From an uncultured Siphonobacter sp. (GTDB taxonomy: Bacteria > Bacteroidota > Bacteroidia > Cytophagales > Spirosomataceae): a stretch of 64,000 nt of DNA. Every line of letters starts with the position of its first letter. Position 1 is the stretch's first letter. A model generated the notes under the pieces. That model did not search any database. It was given only the letters and a program-made list of their open reading frames with translations, and was not told where the DNA came from. The stretch is taken from assembly GCA_913775095.1 (NCBI GenBank), contig CAJYIW010000015.1:1-64000 (forward strand). Direction: 5' to 3'. Of this stretch, positions 51,401-59,066 are shown piece after piece. A program made the position numbers and the translations under genes.

Positions 51401-51586
51401 CACTTTACCCGTGATGTCCCGATCCACGGTTACTTTTCGGCCCGATCGGGTAGCTTCACGCATACGAACGGGGGGATTAGGTGCGGCCATACTGACCTGA
51501 GTCAGCACCACCAGCAGTACTACTTGCAGCAACGGAGATTTTAAATCCCTGCTGCGGACCTTCTCAAGCGTAGAAAATCGATGCAT
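48431..51586 (-). CDS. SusC/RagA TonB-linked outer-membrane receptor
   Basis: A 1051-residue importer without an STN domain. A carboxypeptidase-D-like domain starts at about 57 (DITGKVTGENGEGLPGVNVL). The plug includes NEVVVVGYGTQRQEAVTGSV and DILKDASATAIYGSRGANGV. The barrel ends in TRNYIVGVNLTF. It is paired with the long SusD downstream. Its predicted HTCS-type promoter lies far upstream (51954-52016), leaving a leader of roughly 360 nt. Substrate is inferred to be xylan-derived from that shared promoter. Confidence 0.95.
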   Translation of the reverse strand: MHRFSTLEKVRSRDLKSPLLQVVLLVVLTQVSMAAPNPPVRMREATRSGRKVTVDRDITGKVTGENGEGLPGVNVLIKGTTRGTTADQDGNFKLTLREGDATLIFSLVGYAPKEVAIGAQTVVNVALSNDDKVLNEVVVVGYGTQRQEAVTGSVVSVTGNILREVPAPNLSQALQGRVVGVDISQTSTKPGAAMEILIRGQRSLRADNAPLIVLDGIPFSGSITDINANNIKSIDILKDASATAIYGSRGANGVILITTNTGKRGQKATFSYNGFHGPKTVFAKYPMMNGPEFAALRAASLQRFQNTIDESNDVNTDWQDKVYRTGLMSSHDINVSGGSENGSYSFGLGYYRENAVVPLQDFSRYSLQASITQDINKHFRVGFSTNSNFTVNNGNNIPAVGMALGRSPIANPYNADGTMKTLIQEQTSGPQWVPSLERFNSLGDSYIDQTRAYGSYNTIFAEIQIPGVTGLKYRANLGLNYRQSTGGNYTGQGVFSGNPLNESTAGINNSHTLNWAIENLVSYDRKFGKHEINAVGLYSAQQNTFNSSSVGARDIPSDAFQFYNLGRADGIITVNPANQGYNQWGLLSYMGRVMYSYDDRYMLSVTFRADGSSRLAKGHQWNAYPAISAGWNISKEQFMSGVSQINQLKLRVGYGQTSNQAVNPYETLGLLSTRPYNFGDANYSTGFYVSNAPNPRLGWEFSNTINVGLDFKAFNNRLSGTVEVYEQQTKNVLLGVGLPPTSGVGGYTANIGQTQNKGLEFNVNGTVLENANGWTWDVGFNIYANRNKLVSLSSGQQRDEGNWWFVGHPINVIFDYEKVGLWQADDQFRNIYEPGGNPGMIRVKYTGDYNTDGAPTRAINSSDRQILNMQPNFQGGLNTRVAYKGFDLNIVGVFKSGGLLNSTLYGSSGYLNNLNARAGNNVKVDYWTPENTDAKYPAPGGIGGDNPKYGSTLGYFDASFLKIRTMTLGYNVDSKVLGRWGMSNLRVYFTAQNPVVMFSPYHRESGMDPETNSYGNENAAVPLSSALRRILTIGTNTPSTRNYIVGVNLTF

Positions 51587-51953
51587 ACTTTTCTTCTGAT
51601 TTAATAATGTATTTGAGATGTAAAGGCGTACTCTTTCCGGCCATTTTCAGCATTGAAATGGAACAGGGTCATCAAGACCGGAGGGGCAGAGGATGGCCTG
51701 ACAGTTTTTAAATCGTTCGCAGTCCCGGGGAATCCTGTCGGAATCAACCAGCGTAATGGACAAGCCTGGAAAAATAAAACTACCTTTTTACGATATACGC
51801 AGCTCCCGATTACGTCCCCACTGAAGTAGGTCTCAGCGGCAGGGCATCCTTTTCATGGGTGTACTTTAGCGTCTTTTTTTAGTTGGAGATTTACATGTAG
51901 AGGAGCAGAAACAGGGGTGTATTTTATGGTATTGTTTTTAATTAATCACTGAA

Positions 51954-52016
51954 CAAATGTAATTATAACCGGAAGCCAAGCGTGAGAAGATTTGTATAAA
52001 TAAATGCTACAAATGT
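51954..52016 (-). promoter_or_regulatory. Putative HTCS-controlled promoter of the third SusCD pair
   Basis: On the minus strand ACATTTG starts at 52016 and ACAAATC at 51995 (21 bp). The -7 box TACATTTG runs 51961-51954, again 34 bp from the second half-site. The upstream half is the better match; the downstream one deviates after ACA. The remaining 51587-51953 would be an untranslated leader; I see no known riboswitch in it. Confidence 0.68.
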
Positions 52017-52097
52017 TCAATAAAACCATTTTTTATAAAAAATATCCTATAAAACCAGTTCTGTCTGATCTATAACCCGGGAATCAATCTTTCATTT

Positions 52098-52197
52098 TAT
52101 ACCCGATCGGGTATATTGTATATTTTAATTTCTGTTTTTATACCCTTTCGGGTGTAAATTCATGTAATTTGTTTTACATTGTACCCGAAAGGGTATA
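52098..52197 (+). promoter_or_regulatory. Three hipB operators with 41-bp spacing
   Basis: TATACCCGATCGGGTATA (52098-52115, perfect palindrome), TATACCCTTTCGGGTGTA (52139-52156) and TGTACCCGAAAGGGTATA (52180-52197) share TRTACCCnnnnGGGTRTA. Their centres are 41 and 41 bp apart, about four helical turns, so all lie on one face of the DNA. The last ends two bases before the hipB ATG. HipB-type dimers bind such inverted repeats and repress their own operon. Confidence 0.85.
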
Positions 52198-52199
52198 TT

Positions 52200-52409
52200 A
52201 TGACGATCGCATCATTTATCAAACAGAAGCGTAAGGTGGTACATTTAACTCAGGCGGAGCTCGCTGAAAAAGCGGGTGTAGGCTTACGCTTCATTCGGGA
52301 ACTGGAACAGGGCAAGCAAACCCTGCGACTCGATAAGGTAAACCAGGTCCTGCAATTATTTGGCTACGAAGCCGGCCCCGTCCTCCTTACTCAGGATCAG
52401 CACGCATGA
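52200..52409 (+). CDS. hipB: HipB-like XRE family antitoxin/repressor
   Basis: A 69-residue protein that is almost entirely a helix-turn-helix of the Cro/CI type: LTQAELAEKAGVGLRFIREL followed by EQGKQTLRLDKVNQVLQLFG. I start at ATG 52200; the frame is open to a TTG at 52179, but that segment is the third operator. It is the DNA-binding member of the hipBST operon and would repress transcription by binding the three upstream operators. The stop overlaps the next ATG by 4 bp (ATGA). Confidence 0.92.
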   Translation: MTIASFIKQKRKVVHLTQAELAEKAGVGLRFIRELEQGKQTLRLDKVNQVLQLFGYEAGPVLLTQDQHA

Positions 52410-52735
52410 AGAAGGCCCTTATAAAAATGGATACCCAGGTAGCGGGCTGGCTCACCCAGGATGAGCATGGCTATCATTTTGTCTATGACTCCGCTTACCT
52501 GAAAGACCCAGCCGCCAGGCCCGTCAGTTTGACGCTGCCCCTGCGGGACCTTCCCTTTACCTCAACTCTATTATTTCCGTTTTTTGACGGCTTAATTCCC
52601 GAGGGCTGGTTGCTGGATATTGCCGAGAAGAACTGGAAACTGAATCCCAGGGATCGAATGGGCTTGCTGCTGGCCTGCTGTAAGGATTGCATTGGAGCCG
52701 TAAGTGTAGAAGAAATCAAAGAGGAGCCGCGATGA
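52406..52735 (+). CDS. hipS: HipS-like protein (HipA N-terminal subdomain)
   Basis: A 109-residue protein equal to the N-terminal subdomain 1 of HipA: VAGWLTQDEHGYHFVYDSAY, then SLTLPLRDLPFTSTLLFPFF and DGLIPEGWLLDIAEKNWKL. In the tripartite hipBST systems of Escherichia coli O127 this separate piece is the antitoxin that neutralises the kinase. It overlaps hipB and hipT by 4 bp each, so the three would be made together. The antitoxin role here is inferred from that precedent. Confidence 0.9.
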   Translation: MKKALIKMDTQVAGWLTQDEHGYHFVYDSAYLKDPAARPVSLTLPLRDLPFTSTLLFPFFDGLIPEGWLLDIAEKNWKLNPRDRMGLLLACCKDCIGAVSVEEIKEEPR

Positions 52736-53670
52736 AAAAATGCCTGTACTGTTATAAACCTCTGGATCACGAATCGGTCGATTTTCATCCGTCCTGCTCT
52801 AGAAAGATATTCGGTCGATCCACGCCGCCGGATCTGCCCTACTCAGAAAAAGACCTGGAACCGCTGGCCCGGCAGGTCATCCAGACCCAAACCGCCGTGA
52901 CGGGCGTGCAGGCCAAGTTATCTATTCACATTATGGAATCTCACGCGGGCTCTCAACGGTTTACCATTGTGGGTCTGTGGGGCGGCTATATTTTGAAACC
53001 GGCCACTCCCTCCTATCCTCAGTTACCGGAAGTGGAAGACCTGACGATGCACCTGGCTCAGCTGGCCGCTATCAAAACGGCTCCTCATAGCTTAATCAGG
53101 CTCACGTCCGGCGAGTTAGCCTATGTGACCAAACGCATCGACCGAACCTCGAACCATAAACTGGCCATGGAGGACATGTGTCAGCTGACGGAACGGCTGA
53201 CCGAAAACAAATACCAGGGCAGCTATGAGCAGATTGGAAAAACCATTCAGAAATATTCGGCCACTCCGGGGCTTGACCTCGTCAATTTCTTTGAATTAGT
53301 TCTGTTTTCATTCCTGACGGGTAATGCGGACATGCACCTGAAGAATTTCTCCTTACTGGAACAACCGGGACTGGGCATGATCCTTTCGCCCGCCTATGAT
53401 CTGGTCAATACCGCGTTGGTCAACCCGGCCGATCCGGAGGAACTGGCTCTGACCTTAAATGGCAAAAAAAGAAAGATTAAAAAGCAGGATTTCAGTACCG
53501 CCATGCATACCCTGAAAATTGAGCCACGGCAGCAGGTGAATATCTTCAGAAAAATGGAAAAAGCACTTCCCAAATGGATGCTTCACATTGAAAACAGTTT
53601 TTTAAGCAGAAACTTTCAGCAGCAGTACAAGGAAATCATTCTGGAAAGAGTGCAGCGAATGAAGGACTAA
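52732..53670 (+). CDS. hipT: HipT-like serine/threonine kinase toxin (HipA C-terminal type)
   Basis: A 312-residue HipA-family kinase lacking the N-terminal subdomain, which is encoded separately by hipS. An N-terminal CxxC...HxxC cluster (Cys4, Cys7, His19, Cys22) may bind zinc. The Gly-rich loop is AVTGVQAKLS (55-64), WGGYILKP follows, and the catalytic Asp200 is in LTGNADMHLKNFSLL. The metal-binding Asp223 is in LSPAYDLVNT. The relative E. coli HipT phosphorylates tryptophanyl-tRNA synthetase. The loop position matching HipT Ser57 is Ala55, and that matching Ser59 is Thr57, so autophosphorylation control may differ. Start at ATG 52732 (ATGA overlap). Confidence 0.9.
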   Translation: MKKCLYCYKPLDHESVDFHPSCSRKIFGRSTPPDLPYSEKDLEPLARQVIQTQTAVTGVQAKLSIHIMESHAGSQRFTIVGLWGGYILKPATPSYPQLPEVEDLTMHLAQLAAIKTAPHSLIRLTSGELAYVTKRIDRTSNHKLAMEDMCQLTERLTENKYQGSYEQIGKTIQKYSATPGLDLVNFFELVLFSFLTGNADMHLKNFSLLEQPGLGMILSPAYDLVNTALVNPADPEELALTLNGKKRKIKKQDFSTAMHTLKIEPRQQVNIFRKMEKALPKWMLHIENSFLSRNFQQQYKEIILERVQRMKD

Positions 53671-53684
53671 GTTCCGCCCTTTGT

Positions 53685-54434
53685 TCATAAGGATAAGGCT
53701 TTTTTTATACTTTCCTTTCTCAAACGGGAAATCGGGACTTTGAATTCATCCATCATCAGTAAATACCCACTGTCTTCTTTAAGTAAGCTTTTCACGTAGC
53801 TAACATTCACTAAATGAGAATGGTGAGGCCGGATAAAGCCATATTCCTTCAGCATTTCATCGTAGTCAAACATAGGTTTGGAAACCAGCAGCTTTTCCCC
53901 ATTCGTCAGAAAAAACAAGGTGTAATTATTGTCCGCCACACAACGGATGATTTCGCCCGTTTTCACCAACCGGGTCTCGCGGGCAGACGCTAAAGCAATC
54001 CGGTGTTCCGTTTTCTGCTGGCTGTGAAGTAATAGCTGCACCAGGTTTTGAAGCTGTCCGTTTTGCTGCTTTTCGGTAATCTTTTCTACCGCTCTGGCTA
54101 CGGCGGCTTTTAAGTCCTGGATATCGATGGGTTTAAGTAAATAGTCAATGGCAGAAAAACGAATGGCCTGAATGCCGTACTGATCAAAGCCCGTGACAAA
54201 AATAACTTCAAAGTCAGGCTTGACCAGGGAAGTAAGCAAATCAAACCCACTCTTTCCGGGCATCTGAATATCCAGAAATACCAGGTCCGGCCGCTGGTTC
54301 CGGATCACTTCTATCCCATCATCAGCGTTACTGGCCTGACCCGTTACGGTAATCTGCGGGCAATGGCGAAGTAATAAGGCTTTCAGGTTCGTAAGGTTAG
54401 GTTCTTCGTCGTCAATGATTACCGCTCGTATCAT
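53685..54434 (-). CDS. LytTR-type response regulator
   Basis: A 249-residue transcription regulator. The receiver domain (about 1-120) has the acidic pocket IIDDEE and the phospho-acceptor Asp55 in LVFLDIQMPGKSGFD, plus the conserved Lys in YLLKPI. The LytTR DNA-binding domain (about 140-249) includes GFIRPHHSHLVNVSYVKSLL and PISRLRKESIKKAL. It overlaps the kinase gene by 4 bp and is its cognate partner. It is convergent with hipT across 14 bp. Target genes are unknown. Confidence 0.94.
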   Translation of the reverse strand: MIRAVIIDDEEPNLTNLKALLLRHCPQITVTGQASNADDGIEVIRNQRPDLVFLDIQMPGKSGFDLLTSLVKPDFEVIFVTGFDQYGIQAIRFSAIDYLLKPIDIQDLKAAVARAVEKITEKQQNGQLQNLVQLLLHSQQKTEHRIALASARETRLVKTGEIIRCVADNNYTLFFLTNGEKLLVSKPMFDYDEMLKEYGFIRPHHSHLVNVSYVKSLLKEDSGYLLMMDEFKVPISRLRKESIKKALSL

Positions 54435-56086
54435 AGCCAGTTTTTGAGAGTAAAGGTAACCCGGGTGCCCGTTGAATCCGTCTGCATGTTCATCCGATAG
54501 CCTCTCTTATTGAGCAGCTTGATTCGCTCGTGAGTCAAAGCCAGACCTTTCCCCGGAGCCACGGAGGCCGTATCATAACCCTTTCCGTTATCCTGAATGG
54601 TGATAACCAGATCGGAACCCCCAACAGCAAAATCAATGCGTAACCTTCCCTGGTTTCTCATCCCTGAGATGCCGTGCTTGATGGCATTCTCGATTACGGG
54701 CTGAATCAGTAAAGTCGGTACCTCAGGGTCCAGGTTTTGCAACCGGGGATCGACTACCCGTTCATACACAAACCCAAACCGAAGCTGTTCAAGTTTAAGA
54801 TAGTTTTCAATGGTTTCCATTTCCACGGACAGCGGCACGAGTTCCTTACTGGATTGATACAGGGTGCTTCTCAGGAGTTTACTAAAACCCGAGAGGTAGG
54901 TATTGGCCCGATCCAGGTCCTGCGTATTGATGAGTCCCTGCAAAGAACCCAGAGCATTAAACACAAAGTGAGGATTCAGCTGAGCCTGAATAGACTGCAA
55001 TTCCAGGTTGGTTTTTCTAGCTACATCTTTCGTTTTCCGCAATCGGCTTTTAAACCAAAAGTAGAGGATGAGGCATAGAAGGAGTGCGGCCAGCCAGGGA
55101 ATTCTGAAGAGTGACAACGTAACCAGCCGCAGGGTCATCAGCGTAAGATACGTATGGTACCCCAGGCTACTGTACCAGTGATGATTCACCGTGAAGGGAT
55201 ACGTTCCGACGTTGGGATGCTCCCGTGTATAGGAAAACTGTAATTCATGAGATCCATCCGTTAGCCAGTTCCAGTTTTCCATGTTCTGTGCTAACTCGAT
55301 GAAAGGCGTTTTTTCCTTACTGGTTCCCCGCCAGGGGTCCCGAACGGCGGCTCGATAATAAACGCGGGAATCCTGGACCTTACCGTCGTAATAGACCTTT
55401 TTAAAGCCGAAAAACAGGCCCTGTTCCCCCATGCAGAGACGATCCGGAACGGCACTGCCGGAAGAGTAAGTCGGTTTATTACGGATAAAAAAAGGCAAAA
55501 ACTTCCGAAACTCGGTCGTATCGCTTACCCTGAAATCTACCTCCGGCTGGATGCTCACATACACCAATTCAGGTTTGGGGTAAACGAACGTGATCCGTAA
55601 CTCACTCATCGTCTTTCCAGTGCTCTCACACAGAGAAATGGTTACTTCCGCTTTACCAAAGGGCAGTGAAGGCCCCGCCAGGCATAACTCCTTCCCTACC
55701 TGATAAGAAACGACCTGAGGACTCAGCTCAGCGGCCCCAACCATCTGATTATCCACTTTGAAAAAGTAGCCCTGGGGTAATTCATCCGGATCCCGAATCA
55801 CCAGGAAAGCCTGTTCCGCCATTCGTCCCAGTCTGACCTGATGGGTACCCGTCCGGAGTAGACGGACGGTAGGTTTGTTAAGGGTATCCATCACTATTAA
55901 TGGCCCCAGGTTTCGCTTTTCAGTATCCGTGAAGCTTCTGATGATCAGGTCCAGCCTGGGTTTCTGGCCGGGTTCGTTCATCAGAAAACGGTTGTGTTGC
56001 GGGTTCAATACAAGCGTCTGAGCCAGGGCAACCGTGTTTCCGAAAAGGAACAAGCCGAAGAGTTTCAGTAAAGTCCATTTTTTCAT
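54431..56086 (-). CDS. LytS-type sensor histidine kinase
   Basis: A 551-residue membrane kinase. A signal peptide is followed by a large exported beta-rich sensor (about 22-315) that I cannot assign to a family; it contains two repeating segments of LVYVSIQPEVDFRV-like strands. One span lies near 318-343 (FRIPWLAALLLCLILYFWF). The His_kinase domain has LQSIQAQLNPHFVFNALGS (phospho-His near 373), and the ATPase has VIENAIKHGISG and IQDNGKGYDTASVAPGKGLA. It passes phosphate to the overlapping LytTR regulator. Confidence 0.92.
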   Translation of the reverse strand: MKKWTLLKLFGLFLFGNTVALAQTLVLNPQHNRFLMNEPGQKPRLDLIIRSFTDTEKRNLGPLIVMDTLNKPTVRLLRTGTHQVRLGRMAEQAFLVIRDPDELPQGYFFKVDNQMVGAAELSPQVVSYQVGKELCLAGPSLPFGKAEVTISLCESTGKTMSELRITFVYPKPELVYVSIQPEVDFRVSDTTEFRKFLPFFIRNKPTYSSGSAVPDRLCMGEQGLFFGFKKVYYDGKVQDSRVYYRAAVRDPWRGTSKEKTPFIELAQNMENWNWLTDGSHELQFSYTREHPNVGTYPFTVNHHWYSSLGYHTYLTLMTLRLVTLSLFRIPWLAALLLCLILYFWFKSRLRKTKDVARKTNLELQSIQAQLNPHFVFNALGSLQGLINTQDLDRANTYLSGFSKLLRSTLYQSSKELVPLSVEMETIENYLKLEQLRFGFVYERVVDPRLQNLDPEVPTLLIQPVIENAIKHGISGMRNQGRLRIDFAVGGSDLVITIQDNGKGYDTASVAPGKGLALTHERIKLLNKRGYRMNMQTDSTGTRVTFTLKNWL

Positions 56087-56217
56087 GTTACTGGAGTTGA
56101 TAAGTGGTCAGGCAAAAATGAACTGATTTGGGGAACGGAAAATAGGGGAATGTGTGATTAGCGGTTCCGGATGTGTCAAATACATCGGCAAAGTACGTGG
56201 CTTTTGGGCCATTATTG

Positions 56218-56245
56218 GTGTTTAGCGAGGCATCACCAACAACGG
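56218..56245 (-). repeat. Inverted repeat copy A
   Basis: Its reverse complement matches 56875-56902 at 25 of 28 positions (core GATGCYTCGCTAAACAC). Each copy also holds a short internal dyad, TTAGYGA. The two copies face each other 630 bp apart in otherwise non-coding DNA. Confidence 0.65.
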
Positions 56246-56314
56246 TTTGCACTAGTGCAGGATGAACCCCGAAGGCATTTCAGGCCGGGTGTTACATGGG
56301 AAGGGTTAATGCCC

Positions 56315-56380
56315 GGCAGTTACAAACTGCCTTTTCATCTTTTGTTCCAAGTGGCGTCCTTTGGACGAACACTTGGAACA
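56315..56380. repeat. Two adjacent hairpins (REP-like)
   Basis: GGCAGTT (56315-56321) pairs with AACTGCC (56325-56331). TGTTCCAAGTG (56343-56353) and CGTCC (56355-56359) pair with GGACG (56363-56367) and CACTTGGAACA (56370-56380) around TTT. A 10-bp palindrome GCACTAGTGC lies just upstream (56249-56258). There is no open frame with protein character across it. It could be a REP-type element, a structured RNA or the end of a lost mobile element. Confidence 0.6.
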
Positions 56381-56402
56381 GTTGGGGTCCACTAGGAAAG
56401 AA

Positions 56403-56874
56403 AAGATTGTACAGCTTACTGAAAATTAATGCATTAATACAGTTTCTCAAACTTTATCATCATGTACAATCTATTCATAAATTACCATCGTAGCGGCGAA
56501 CCTTTGTATTTTTCAAATCTGCAAAGATTCCTTAGCTCATTATTTTGGATCTAGTCATAATTTACTATCTATTGACCTCTAGCTGAGATGTTCGATCTTC
56601 GAATAGTTAGCTCGTCAATTACGGCAAAGATACTGGGCATATTTTCCAAAAAATCTATTGTTTTCTGTTTTAAAAACGTATTATGGTATTGAGTTCACAA
56701 ATCTGATTTATCGCACGAGCTATAACAGGATACGCAGGAAACTATAGCCTTATATTGCTCAGGTATCTAGGCGTTTGTTACAAGACATGGCTTTCTCTAG
56801 TAGTCTTTATATTCTTGACTCACTGCTCCTACCTATTTGTGAAGCCGTTCGCATTTCCAGTAATAAGTTTTGAG
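56403..56874. other. AT-rich non-coding stretch
   Basis: No reading frame with recognisable protein features, no T-rich terminator and no RNA gene seen. It lies between the two copies of the inverted repeat and may be the decayed interior of a mobile element, but no transposase remnant can be read. Confidence 0.45.
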
Positions 56875-56902
56875 CCATTGTTAGTGATGCTTCGCTAAAC
56901 AC
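56875..56902 (+). repeat. Inverted repeat copy B
   Basis: Partner of 56218-56245 in opposite orientation, 25 of 28 matching. Beyond the 28 bp the similarity fades within about 10 bp. Confidence 0.65.
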
Positions 56903-57047
56903 AAATTCAATGATAGGTATAAGTCTATCCATAAACCTGCAACACCTTACTGCTATCTGTTAAATAATCCTAAGATTTTGTGACAGATTAGCTAGCCTTA
57001 GCCAGAAGAGATATCTATGCAGAAGTAATCCATCTTCAGCCTTTTTC

Positions 57048-57575
57048 ATGAAAACACTTCTATTACTTCTGGTCCTGATTTCTGGTGTAGTGCATCAGCC
57101 TGTAATTTACGCTCAGAACTACCCCCAACCGAATAGCACTCACTATGATCCCAGGTTAAACCAGTACGAAGGCGAATGGATCTGGGAAGGCAATGATGAG
57201 GTTTTTAAATGGGTGGTCTCTAAAGTCATGGTCACTCATGTCGCCAATATAAAGGCGGAAACGTTGAGCGGATATCATCATTACCAGAAGAATGGAAAAG
57301 TCATTGAAAGCTCCTATGATGCCTACCTCGCTAAAGTAGATACCGGGAGAACGGTGCTTATCGGTAGTTCGACCGAAAAAGGTGATAACGGTAAATTAGG
57401 AGGAATAATTAATGAATTGGCTAAAAAGAAGTTGGCAGAGCTAACCATCTTATACAATCCGGAACGAGATGAGTTATCCGTAGAAGTAACGAATGGAGAA
57501 GGTCTACGAATCGCTCCCTTTGATCCTACGCATTCGATTCCAACTTCATTCGTCTTACGACGAGTCAAAAAGTAA
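57048..57575 (+). CDS. Small secreted protein of unknown function
   Basis: A 175-residue protein with a signal peptide (LLLLLVLISGVVHQPVIYAQ). The rest alternates beta strands in a way that suggests a small lipocalin-like barrel: LNQYEGEWIWEGNDEVFKWV at the start and SIPTSFVLRRVKK at the end. It vaguely recalls the DUF6705 group of Bacteroidota proteins, but I am not sure. It lies 22 bp before the serine hydrolase gene on the same strand and may be cotranscribed with it. Confidence 0.75.
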   Translation: MKTLLLLLVLISGVVHQPVIYAQNYPQPNSTHYDPRLNQYEGEWIWEGNDEVFKWVVSKVMVTHVANIKAETLSGYHHYQKNGKVIESSYDAYLAKVDTGRTVLIGSSTEKGDNGKLGGIINELAKKKLAELTILYNPERDELSVEVTNGEGLRIAPFDPTHSIPTSFVLRRVKK

Positions 57576-57597
57576 AGTATAGCTCCTAAATCAACCG

Positions 57598-58968
57598 ATG
57601 GCACTCACTCGCTGGATTTTTACATCCTTTTTTCTCTTTACGATCTTTAACTCCTACGCTCAGAGGGATTTTGATGAGAACCTTAATCGGGAAATAGATT
57701 CTCTTTTCTCCCGGCAATTGCCTGCCGTTGCTCCCGGCGGCGTGTTATTGATCGCGAAGCAGGGAAAAATTCTCTATCATAAAGCATTCGGAAATGCGGA
57801 TCTGGAACATTCCATTCCCATGCAGCCCGATATGATCTTTCGCATCGGGTCCATGACCAAACAGTTTACCGCCGTAGCCATTCTTCAACTCGTGGAGGCG
57901 GGCAAACTTTCCCTTCAGGACCCCGTTCAGAAATATATTAAGAACTTTCCCGGCAAAGGCCACACGCTGACCATTGAACACCTGCTGACTCACACTTCCG
58001 GCCTTAAAAATTACTTTGAAATAAATAACCCGGCCCAGCAACGACCTACGTATACACCCGCTCAGGGGGTTGATTATTTTAAAGATGAACCGCTGAGCTT
58101 TGTACCCGGAAGTCAGTTTGAATACAGCAATTCCAATTACTATTTGCTGGGTTACCTCATTGAAGTCATCACGGGGCAACCTTACGAGCAGTACATTCGC
58201 GAACATGCTTTGTCCCCGGCGAACCTTGCCCATACTTCGTATAGCAATCCGAACAGTCCGGTAAGCCCGATGCCGGTGGCTTACTCCAAAGTAGACGGGA
58301 AGCTGGAAAAAGCCAGTCTTCAGGAAGTTTCCACGCTGTACGCCGCCGGGGGTCTGCTTTCTTCGGCCAATGATCTGCTTACCTGGCATCAGGCCTTGCA
58401 GGCAGGAAAACTGATTAGTGATACCTTACTTAAAAAGGCCTGGACTTCCTTCAGGCTTACCAACGGCACGGATGCTCCTTATGGATACGGCTGGTACCTC
58501 AAGGAACGTAACGGGCAAGCTACGATCGAGCACGCCGGTTCGACGGATGGATTTCAAACCAATGCCGTGTATTTGCCCCAGTCGGATCTTTTCGTGACGA
58601 CTCTGTTTAATGGCTTCGAGCTGGACATGGACTGGGTGGTCCTGACCAATGATGTGATCGATCTGGTATTCGGGCGAAAACCCTATGTCTTAACGACTGC
58701 CCAGCTACAGCCGTACGTAGGGACGTATACGTACAATAAATCGTATCAGATGGTGGTTACCCTGGAAGGAGATCAATTATACATCCGGGCGACCAATCCC
58801 AAATCCCGTTTACCAAACGTGCAGTTGCATCCGAGAAGCGACGGTTTTTTCTTCATTAAAGAAGCGGAATTAACGTTTAGCTTTCAAAAGGATACCCAGG
58901 GGGGCGTTGCTTCCATGGCCAGTTACTACCGTAATAACAAAGATGTAGACTGGAAAAAGGAAAAGTGA
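57598..58968 (+). CDS. Secreted serine hydrolase of the class C beta-lactamase family
   Basis: A 456-residue protein with a signal peptide (FFLFTIFNSYAQ). The catalytic SxxK is SMTK (Ser85, Lys88) in FRIGSMTKQFTAVAILQL. The second motif is YSNSNYYLLGYL (Tyr near 176), and the third is a HAG box (IEHAGSTDGF). A C-terminal domain (about 365-456, YVGTYTYNKSYQMVVTLEGD) is common in D-aminopeptidase/esterase-type members. Such proteins are usually peptidases or esterases, not resistance enzymes. The ATG at 57598 follows directly on the small secreted protein. Confidence 0.9.
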   Translation: MALTRWIFTSFFLFTIFNSYAQRDFDENLNREIDSLFSRQLPAVAPGGVLLIAKQGKILYHKAFGNADLEHSIPMQPDMIFRIGSMTKQFTAVAILQLVEAGKLSLQDPVQKYIKNFPGKGHTLTIEHLLTHTSGLKNYFEINNPAQQRPTYTPAQGVDYFKDEPLSFVPGSQFEYSNSNYYLLGYLIEVITGQPYEQYIREHALSPANLAHTSYSNPNSPVSPMPVAYSKVDGKLEKASLQEVSTLYAAGGLLSSANDLLTWHQALQAGKLISDTLLKKAWTSFRLTNGTDAPYGYGWYLKERNGQATIEHAGSTDGFQTNAVYLPQSDLFVTTLFNGFELDMDWVVLTNDVIDLVFGRKPYVLTTAQLQPYVGTYTYNKSYQMVVTLEGDQLYIRATNPKSRLPNVQLHPRSDGFFFIKEAELTFSFQKDTQGGVASMASYYRNNKDVDWKKEK

Positions 58969-59016
58969 ACGGGTTAGCCTCCGGTATTCCGAGCTGGACG
59001 GTTTGAACAACGGACA

Positions 59017-59060
59017 AAACCGAGGCCCCGGCAAGCTTGTACTTGCCGGGGCCTCGGTTT
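59017..59060. terminator. Strong bidirectional terminator
   Basis: Two 19-bp perfectly paired arms (59017-59035 and 59042-59060; core CCGAGGCCCCGGCAAG) with a 6-nt loop. The arms start with AAA and end with TTT. It separates the convergent serine hydrolase and SDR genes, and its GC-rich stem is the strongest in the window. Confidence 0.93.
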
Positions 59061-59066
59061 GACTGA

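Noticed and set aside
56296-56493. 65-codon ORF in the hairpin region
   Set aside because: It runs through the two hairpins and has no protein-like pattern.
57598-58968. Beta-lactam resistance gene
   Set aside because: The SxxK/YSN/HAG set with a C-terminal beta domain fits the broader serine hydrolase/peptidase group; there is no evidence of beta-lactam hydrolysis.
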